Notes under the pieces: generated by a model | The model's database searches: none | What the model saw: the letters and a program-made list of their open reading frames with translations, nothing else | Told to the model about the DNA's origin: nothing | Source of the DNA: RGDT01 sp964630925 | GTDB lineage: Bacteria > Planctomycetota > Planctomycetia > Gemmatales > Gemmataceae | DNA length: 19,481 bases | NCBI GenBank assembly: GCA_964630925.1 | Contig: CAZVZK010000181.1 | Location: forward strand, 1 to 19,481 | Direction: 5' to 3' | Program-made: the position numbers and the translations under genes | Shown here: piece by piece, positions 13,934-19,481 of the stretch | Layout: every line of letters starts with the position of its first letter | Numbering within the stretch: the first letter of the stretch is position 1

Positions 13934-15532
13934 CTACCAGACGGGCCGGCCGAACAGCCGGGCCAGCTCGAGCTCGACGGACCGCTGGAACGCCGGGTTC
14001 GCGGCGCGGGCCACGTCGAACCCGCCACGGAGGGTGAGGCCGCCGGTCCGCCAGAAGCAGTCCTCGATCATCTTATCTCGGATGGTCCCGTAGGCGAGGG
14101 CCGCGGCGTGGTCCGCGTCGGTGCCCAGGCCGACGCTGAGCGTCCCCGTGGCCGGGTTGAGGATCATCGGCGGGTAGAACAGCCCCGGCCGGCACTGCCC
14201 GCTGTGCATCAAAAACCCCGGCCCGCCGGAGTGGTAATAAAACCTACCGCCGAGTAGCCCAGAGAAAATGATCGCCGGCAGGTTGGTCGCACGCTCCGCC
14301 CACGCCTGGCGGTGCAACAGGACAGCGTATTCGTAGGGGTCGTACCCCGCTTCCAGGTGGCCCCGCAGGTTGGCCGGGTCGGACTTCGTGATCCGGAAGT
14401 CGGGGAACACGAAGTCGGCGGCTTTCAGCCGCGTCCCCCCCGTCGCAGGGAACCGAAATGTCGAGGGCTTGGCGAACCCGCACGCCTCGGCGAGCATGTC
14501 CACGGCCCGGGTGACGGCCGCGTGATCGGTGGCCTCCTCGGGTGACCGCGGGGCGGCGATGTCGAACACCCACAGGTTCGTGAGCGCCTTGCAAAACCGG
14601 TGGGCGGGGTTCAACGCGCTCCAGTCCCAGCAGCCCGGGGCCGCCGTCACGACCGGCGGCAGTCCCGGGTTGAGCGCGACATCGACCGCGACCAGGAAGT
14701 ACCACAGGTGGGTGTAAGGGTCTGCCAGCATCTCATCCCGGCCCGCGACCCCGGCCCGCCGCATGTAGTGCCGCAGCGCGAGGCCGTAGGTGCCGCCGAT
14801 GAGCTCGTCGAACCGGCGATCGATGACGCCCCGGCTCACCCCGGCGCGCAACAGGAACTGGAATTCGTTGGCCAGCGCAGCCCCTTCAAACAAGCTGGGA
14901 GTGCCGAACCGGGTGCCGTCGTCGGCGCGGAACGGGGACCAAGAGTCGGACACCCGCAGCGACCCGGCCTCCCCGTAATGCGGGGTTCCGAAGAACCGGT
15001 GCGCCCTCAGCCCGGCGTCCCGCAGCACCAGCGGCACCGTCGCCTCGCCCGGCTGGTGGCCGGCGATCCCCTGGGCGGTTCGCACGTCGTAAAAGAGCCA
15101 CCAGAGCAGCCAGTTGTCGAAGACGATCTGACGGAAGATGTCGAGATCTTCCGACGCCCCACTCTCGAACGCGAGCCGCAGCAACGGCGGGTCGGAGTTT
15201 CTTTCAAGCGGGACGATGGCCCGGCCGGCCGTCGCCCGGCCAGCGGCGAGGCCGGCGCGGACCTCCGGCGGGAACCCTGCGACCCATTCGAGGCAGGTCT
15301 GGAGGCGGTCAAACCGCAACAGGCCAAGGAATGCCCCGAGCGTCGTGCCGAGGTGTTGCAAATAATGGCAGCGTTCGTGCTGGTATGTCTGGCGGGAGGT
15401 CAGGAACTCGTCGGGGGTTTGCTCATCCGCGGCGTCTCCGAGCGAGACGAGCAGAGTTTCAAGGTCGTAGAACCGGCCGCCGGCCGTCCGCAGCGGCTCG
15501 GGGTCGGGCGGCAAGGCGGGCTGCCAGGGCAT
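13934..15532 (-). CDS. Predicted cytoplasmic zinc metallopeptidase-like protein with an HExxH motif
   Basis: 532 residues from ATG 15532 with only a weak GAAAGAG upstream and no signal peptide. A zincin-type motif lies at His52-Glu-Arg-Cys-His56 within QHERCHYLQHLGTT. A candidate third ligand is Glu216 or Glu223 in LFEGAALANEFQF, which fits the gluzincin pattern of HExxH plus a distant Glu on a helix. Helix-rich segments around 70-150 carry WLLWWLFYDV. The C-terminal third is Gly/aromatic-rich (GGRFYYHSGGPGFLM). I recall bacterial proteins with HExxHxxQ in a similar setting but cannot name the family. Codon use and composition fit the chromosome. It is followed at 60 bp by the small 13873 gene, forming a two-gene unit. 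Peptidase activity is inference. Confidence 0.85.
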   Translation of the reverse strand: MPWQPALPPDPEPLRTAGGRFYDLETLLVSLGDAADEQTPDEFLTSRQTYQHERCHYLQHLGTTLGAFLGLLRFDRLQTCLEWVAGFPPEVRAGLAAGRATAGRAIVPLERNSDPPLLRLAFESGASEDLDIFRQIVFDNWLLWWLFYDVRTAQGIAGHQPGEATVPLVLRDAGLRAHRFFGTPHYGEAGSLRVSDSWSPFRADDGTRFGTPSLFEGAALANEFQFLLRAGVSRGVIDRRFDELIGGTYGLALRHYMRRAGVAGRDEMLADPYTHLWYFLVAVDVALNPGLPPVVTAAPGCWDWSALNPAHRFCKALTNLWVFDIAAPRSPEEATDHAAVTRAVDMLAEACGFAKPSTFRFPATGGTRLKAADFVFPDFRITKSDPANLRGHLEAGYDPYEYAVLLHRQAWAERATNLPAIIFSGLLGGRFYYHSGGPGFLMHSGQCRPGLFYPPMILNPATGTLSVGLGTDADHAAALAYGTIRDKMIEDCFWRTGGLTLRGGFDVARAANPAFQRSVELELARLFGRPVW

Positions 15533-15854
15533 CGTGGTTGAACTCTTTCGTCATGGGGGCTTAATGGGGATCGCCTCTTACCACCAGCCGCACGTTTACG
15601 TGTCCGATGTCACTGACGGGGTAACATCATAGGCATCAGCACTGCATCGCCCTGCACAAATCACTTCCTTGTTGAGCTTGCACTTGTGCCAGATGTGGCG
15701 CTATTGCGCCTCGGATCTAATGTCTTTCTGTTTTTATGATGAATTCTAAATAGAATAATCCTGATACTATCAGCACTAAATACGGGCTGGCTCTCGCTGA
15801 CGATTCGTCCCACCTCAGCCCCTCGTCCTCCGGGTTAGCCAGGGCAGGGCCGCT

Positions 15855-15878
15855 GACGACGCGCACGGGCGCGTCGTC
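15855..15878. repeat. Perfect 10-bp-stem hairpin
   Basis: GACGACGCGC and GCGCGTCGTC enclose the tetraloop ACGG. The flanking GAGCCACCCGACCCCACG is followed by GGGTGGGGTGG, which can form a second stem next to it. No T-tract follows, so it is a repeat or structured RNA candidate rather than a terminator. Confidence 0.6.
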
Positions 15879-16075
15879 GGGCGAGCCACCCGACCCCACG
15901 AAGGGTGGGGTGGTGGGCGCGGGTCTCGTGTCAGGACGGCGCGGTGGGAGGTGGGGACATCGGGTTGGCGGAGGGAGGGGAGATGAGAAGGCTGCTCTCC
16001 CTCATTATGAACGCCCGAACACCGGAGGGCAAGGGGCGGGTGCGCTTTCGCGGGCCGCCTGCCGGGGGCGGTGAC

Positions 16076-16180
16076 GAAGTGGGCATGTGACTCGCGCACT
16101 CGACGCCGGTCCGTGACTCATCGCGTCTGTTGATGCCAGAGTCACATGCTCGCTCGCGGAGGAAGTGGGCAGGTGACTCG
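16076..16180. repeat. Short direct and inverted repeats around GTGACTCG
   Basis: GAAGTGGGCATGTGACTCG (16076-16094) recurs as GAAGTGGGCAGGTGACTCG (16162-16180), 18 of 19 identical. Between them, GAGTCACATGC (16139-16149) is the exact inverse of GCATGTGACTC (16083-16093). The cluster ends ~80 bp downstream of the stop of the 16262-19108 gene. Confidence 0.75.
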
Positions 16181-16261
16181 GCCGAGGTTTTGCGTTGCAG
16201 GGGGGAGGGGGTCTACAATGCAATGGCCGGGCCGCCGGCCTCCCCGGCCTTCGTGCCGGCG

Positions 16262-19108
16262 TCACCCCTTGCGGCCGCGGATGGCGGTGGCGGCCTTCTT
16301 GGCGGCGGGCTCGACGCCCTTGGTCTTGGCCTTGACGATATCGTCGAGCACGGCGAGGCTGTCGGGGCCGCCGATCTCGCCGAGGATGTTGCAGGCCTCG
16401 GAGGCGGCGGCGGTGTTGGTGCCGTACTTCTTCTCCTTGAGGAGGGCCACGAGGGCCTTCTCGGCGGGGGCCTTGAGCTTCTTCAGCGCGGCGCTGGCGC
16501 CCTTCCAGTCGCCGCCCTTGACGACCAGCAGGCCGGCCAGGGCCTCGCACGCCTTGTCGTCGCCGACCCTGGCCAGCCCGTCGAGGGCATACTTGCGGGG
16601 GGTCGAATTCTTGTTCTTGAGGCCCTCGATGAAGGTGGGGACCATCTCCGGCACCGCGTTGCGTGACATCGCGGCCAGCACCGGCTCCTCGGGCAGCCTC
16701 CGCCCGCCCTTGCCGGCCGCGGCCACCAGCGCCGCCGCCGCCACTTTCGACTGGTCGGCGGTGAGGGCGGCCTTGCCGAGCCACGCGAGCGCCTGCACCT
16801 TCGGGTCGTAGTCCGGGCCGTTGAGGGCGGCGACGGCGGCGTCGAACGCCAGGGCGTCCTTGCGTGGCGAGTCGGCCAGGGCGTCCGCCGCGGCCTTGCG
16901 CACGCCGGCGTTGCCGCTGAACAGGTGCTTCGCCAGGTGCGTCTCGCCGGCCTCGCCGAACGACTTCAACACCGGCCCGACCTCGGCGGGTGCCGCGGGG
17001 AAGGCGTCGGCCAGGGCGGGGAGGGCGGCGGGGTCGGCGAGTTTCTGTAGCATGTCGAGGATGGTCTTCCGCGTCCCCCCGGAATGGACCTTGAGGGCGG
17101 CGGCCAGGTCGGGGATGTGGTCCTTCGTCACGGCCGGCGTCAGCAGCTTGGCGGCGGCGTCGGCGACGCCGGCCCCCTTGCTGGCGAGGAGTATCGCCAC
17201 GGCGGGCAGGTACTCCGCCTGCCGGCCCTGCGGCTCCCTGGCCAGCCACTCCATCGCCCGCACCTGCCTGCCGGCGTCGCGGCCCTCGAGGGCGGCCTTG
17301 GCCCCCTCGGCGTACATCTTGTCGAAGTTCGGCGAGCCCTTGAGCGCCGCCGAGGCCTTGTCGCGCAGGCCGGCGTTGCCGTCGAACAGGAACTGGGCCA
17401 GCACGGCGTCGCCTTTCTCGCCGTAGGGCTTGAGGGCCTTGATGGTGCCGTCGGGGTCGGACGGGAAGCGCGAGGCCAGCACCGGCAGGCCGCGCTCGTC
17501 GCCGAGGCGCAGCAGGCCCCCCAGGGAGTGGCGGCGGAGGGCGTCGTTGGGGCTCTTCGTGCCCTCCGCCAGCGTGGCGACGTGCTCCTTCGTCGCGTAC
17601 TTGCCCAGCAGCTCGGCGGCCTCCCTGGGGAGAGGCTTCTTGCCCTCGATGAGGGCGACGACGGCGGACGCCGCCCGCGCCTTCTGGGCGTCGCTCAGCC
17701 TGGCCTTGAGGAGCCAGGCGGCGGCCAGGCCGCTGCGGTTGGGGCTGTCCAGCGCCTCGACGGCCTTGTCGAAGGCGAGGGTGACCACGTCGGCGTGGCC
17801 TTCGAGGAGTTTGGCGGAATGGCCGCGCACACCCTCGTTGATGGAGAAGAGGTGGGTGGCGGCGAATACATCGGCCTTCGGCCCGTACTCCTTGAGGGCG
17901 GGGAAGTAGCCCTGGGGGTCGTTGAGGAAGAGGGCCTGGATCTTCGGCAGGGCGCCGTCGATCTGGAGCTTGCCCAGCGCCAGGGCGGCGGCCTTGCTCG
18001 CCTCGGGGCGCTTGTCGTCGAGCCACCTCATGAGCTGGGGCTCGTCGGAGGCCTCGGCCCAGTTGGGCAGGGCGGCGGCGGCCTGCTCGTAGACCCCCTT
18101 CGCGGGGTCGTCCATGAGTTTCAACAGGCCCGCCTTCAGCTCGGCCTTGCGGCCGGCGTAGGGGGCCTTGGGGCCGGAGATCAGCGGCGCGATGGCCTCC
18201 CGCCGGTGCCTCTGGTCCTGGCTCTGGAGGCCCGCGAGTGCCGCCCCGACGGGGTCGGCCGGGGTGGCGGTGCCGCCGATGTCGATCCACGGCTTGCCGG
18301 CGATGAAGCGGCTGTAGCCCATGCCGCCGGCGACGAGGAGGCCGAGGGCGAGGGTGACGGCGCCGCAGCCGGCGCCGGCGAACATGCCGACCTGGCCCCA
18401 CCACGCGGCGCTCTTGAAGTGGCCCTTCAGCTCCTCGTCGTTCTTGTGGGTGACGAGGAGCGGCTCCTTGCCCTTGACGAAGCGCGGGCGGACGCCGAGG
18501 CTGGTGCGGACGAGTTTGACCTTGCCGATCACGAGGAACTTCTCGCCCACTTGCAGGACCTGCTCGCTGACACGGAGGTTCTTCTTGCCCCAGAAGTCGC
18601 CGGAGGTGTCCCTGTCGTACTCCTCCTCGATGAGCTTGCGGATCTCGGGCGACACGTCGGAGAACCACCCGCTGGACTGCTTCCCGCCGTCCTCGAGCAT
18701 CATGTCGGCCTCGATGAGCGAGACCTCGATGGCGCCGTCGGCGTCCTCGATGCCGCACGGCACCATCTTGGCGGCGTTGACGATGGGCACCCAGACGGTG
18801 ACGGTGCGCGAGCGGCCCTTGCTGTCGGTGCGTGTCTCCTGACGCTCCTCCTCGACGAGGAGGCGGTAGTAGACGCATTCGAGGCCGTCGATGGGGCTCT
18901 TGAGGGTGCCGGCGGGGGCGATGACGCGGCCGGCCATCTTGGCCATGCGGCCGACGTGCTTGGCGACGGCGGCGGCCTTGACGCCGGGCACCGCCTCGAT
19001 CTGCTTGAGGCGTTTGCCGTGCTTCTCGGCGGCGTAGCGGCCCATGAAGTAGCCGCCGATGCAGACGGCGGAGATGACGACGAAGGGGATGAGGAACATG
19101 AATTCCAT
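16262..19108 (-). CDS. Membrane protein with GIDE-like domain and a long HEAT-repeat array
   Basis: 948 residues from ATG 19108, preceded by GGGAG nine bases upstream. The frame continues to 19342 but that part would overlap the divergent gene. TM1 is at ~3-23 (FMFLIPFVVISAVCIGGYFM). Residues ~50-235 match the GIDE pattern known from MULAN-type E3 ligases and bacterial relatives: AGTLKSPIDGLECVYYRLLV, later WVPIVNAAKMVPCGIEDADG and FLVIGKVKLVRT. No RING follows. TM2 is at ~238-265. From ~290 to the end the protein is a tandem array of ~35-45-residue helical pairs (for example LGDERGLPVLASRF, IGGPDSLAVLDDIVKA) typical of HEAT/ARM-like repeats with Asp/Gly turns. It is probably a membrane-anchored scaffold, with the HEAT array on the same side as the GIDE domain or across the membrane depending on topology. 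Partners are unknown. Confidence 0.9.
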   Translation of the reverse strand: MEFMFLIPFVVISAVCIGGYFMGRYAAEKHGKRLKQIEAVPGVKAAAVAKHVGRMAKMAGRVIAPAGTLKSPIDGLECVYYRLLVEEERQETRTDSKGRSRTVTVWVPIVNAAKMVPCGIEDADGAIEVSLIEADMMLEDGGKQSSGWFSDVSPEIRKLIEEEYDRDTSGDFWGKKNLRVSEQVLQVGEKFLVIGKVKLVRTSLGVRPRFVKGKEPLLVTHKNDEELKGHFKSAAWWGQVGMFAGAGCGAVTLALGLLVAGGMGYSRFIAGKPWIDIGGTATPADPVGAALAGLQSQDQRHRREAIAPLISGPKAPYAGRKAELKAGLLKLMDDPAKGVYEQAAAALPNWAEASDEPQLMRWLDDKRPEASKAAALALGKLQIDGALPKIQALFLNDPQGYFPALKEYGPKADVFAATHLFSINEGVRGHSAKLLEGHADVVTLAFDKAVEALDSPNRSGLAAAWLLKARLSDAQKARAASAVVALIEGKKPLPREAAELLGKYATKEHVATLAEGTKSPNDALRRHSLGGLLRLGDERGLPVLASRFPSDPDGTIKALKPYGEKGDAVLAQFLFDGNAGLRDKASAALKGSPNFDKMYAEGAKAALEGRDAGRQVRAMEWLAREPQGRQAEYLPAVAILLASKGAGVADAAAKLLTPAVTKDHIPDLAAALKVHSGGTRKTILDMLQKLADPAALPALADAFPAAPAEVGPVLKSFGEAGETHLAKHLFSGNAGVRKAAADALADSPRKDALAFDAAVAALNGPDYDPKVQALAWLGKAALTADQSKVAAAALVAAAGKGGRRLPEEPVLAAMSRNAVPEMVPTFIEGLKNKNSTPRKYALDGLARVGDDKACEALAGLLVVKGGDWKGASAALKKLKAPAEKALVALLKEKKYGTNTAAASEACNILGEIGGPDSLAVLDDIVKAKTKGVEPAAKKAATAIRGRKG

Positions 19109-19271
19109 GGGGGGCCGCTCCCGAGGACGGAGGCTTGAGCTGACATGAAGAAGGACGTATGATCGCAGGCATCGAACCGGGGTGCGAGAAAAAACGGCCG
19201 GGCGGCCGGTCCGCCGCGCCGCCCCGTCTGTGTAGGGAAGACACCCGAATCGGTCGAGCGAGGCACGAGCC
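19109..19271. promoter_or_regulatory. Divergent intergenic region between the GIDE-HEAT and zinc-ribbon genes
   Basis: 163 bp separate the minus-strand start at 19108 from the plus-strand start at 19272, so both promoters must lie here. I see no clear -35/-10 pair or operator; this is inferred from gene arrangement only. Confidence 0.4.
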
Positions 19272-19481
19272 ATGCCGGACCCCGTCGTCGTCACCTGTGG
19301 ATGCGGCAAGCGGCTGCGCCTGCCCGAGGGGTTCACCGGCAAGGGCGTGCGCTGCCCCGGCTGCCAGGGCGTGATCCGCCTCGACGGCGCCCCCGCCGCC
19401 CCGCCGCCCGCGCCCCCGAAGCCGCCGGCGGCCCCCAGGCCCGCCGCCGTGGCAGCCGCCCCGGCCGCGCCGAAGCCGGCC
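19272..19481 (+). CDS. Zinc-ribbon, proline/alanine-rich protein (3' end outside the window)
   Basis: Open from ATG 19272 to the window end (70 residues), with GAGG about eight bases upstream. Residues 9-11 are Cys-Gly-Cys and residues 28-31 Cys-Pro-Gly-Cys, with CGKRLRLPEGFTGKGVRCPG between them: a CxC...CxxC zinc ribbon of the kind found at the N-terminus of many planctomycete proteins. A Pro/Ala/Lys linker begins at ~40 (APAAPPPAPPKPPAAP) and runs out of the window. The downstream domain, which would define function, is not visible. Confidence 0.8.
   Translation, partial: MPDPVVVTCGCGKRLRLPEGFTGKGVRCPGCQGVIRLDGAPAAPPPAPPKPPAAPRPAAVAAAPAAPKPA

Larger units (their letters stand above)
15533..16261. 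other. 729-bp region without a supported gene; AT-rich patch and repeats
   Basis: This region lies upstream of the HExxH gene and downstream of the GIDE-HEAT gene. Positions ~15716-15785 are strikingly AT-rich for this window and include the interrupted palindrome TTCTAAATAGAA. A TATGAT hexamer on the minus strand (15626-15631) lies ~94 bases upstream of the 15532 start, but I see no convincing -35. Several short frames (15717-15899, 15815-16099, 15905-16090) lack ribosome-binding sites and recognisable content. A hairpin (15855-15878) and repeats (16076-16180) are listed separately. Confidence 0.6.

Noticed and set aside
13934..15541. Plus-strand frames at 14600-15541 and 13514-14257
   Set aside because: Antisense to the HExxH gene with no start signal or recognisable motif.
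15717..16099. Three small frames (15717-15899 -, 15815-16099 -, 15905-16090 +) in the 0.73-kb gap
   Set aside because: No ribosome-binding sites, mutual overlap and composition following local repeats; not supported as genes.
16005..19244. A 1079-codon minus-strand frame rich in Arg/Pro/Gly, overlapping the GIDE-HEAT gene
   Set aside because: Out-of-frame reading of the same gene; Arg/Pro/Gly richness is typical of a shifted frame in GC-rich DNA, and the other frame shows clear helices and repeats.

Overview
The window is very GC-rich and looks like chromosomal DNA of a planctomycete, most likely a member of the Gemmataceae. The reasons are the many exported proteins of unknown role, HtrA-like proteins whose catalytic residues have decayed, an NPCBM-domain protein, proline-rich LysM and zinc-ribbon proteins, and short palindromic repeats filling the gaps between genes. 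No rRNA, tRNA, CRISPR array, transposase or phage gene was seen.

Layout. Positions 2-1045 (+) hold the 3' part of a proline-rich LysM protein. Its reading frame shows no stop where the protein should end. From 12703 down to 1046 almost everything is on the minus strand and nearly every product has a signal peptide. In transcription order these are a concanavalin A-like/DUF1080-type protein (12703-12086), a 942-residue coiled-coil protein with a giant Gly-Glu-Lys repeat (11914-9086), a helical secreted protein that breaks at two in-frame TGA codons (8917-8108) with its apparent tail at 8047-7829, an NPCBM protein (7634-6414), and three HtrA-like proteins in tandem. Two of those have an intact triad (6305-4494 and 4479-3370). 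The third has lost all three catalytic residues and is fused to an esterase fold that also lacks its nucleophile (3142-1046).

Positions 13031-13538 are bounded by a 32-bp direct repeat that encloses a small secreted protein (13136-13465, +). Next is a compact two-gene minus-strand unit: a 532-residue protein with an HExxH metallopeptidase motif (15532-13934) and a 91-residue protein with an excellent Shine-Dalgarno (13873-13598). The layout of the small protein recalls effector-associated components of bacterial conflict systems. Upstream of this unit lies 0.73 kb without a convincing gene, containing an AT-rich patch and several short repeats.

The right end has a 948-residue membrane protein combining a GIDE-like domain with a long HEAT-repeat array (19108-16262, -), and a divergent partial gene for a zinc-ribbon, proline-rich protein (19272 to the window end, +).

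How the genes may work together is inference. The co-directional exported set (11914-1046) looks like an envelope or periplasmic module in which proteases and pseudo-proteases with PDZ domains act beside structural and carbohydrate-binding-like partners. The HExxH and small-protein pair is a separate candidate system.
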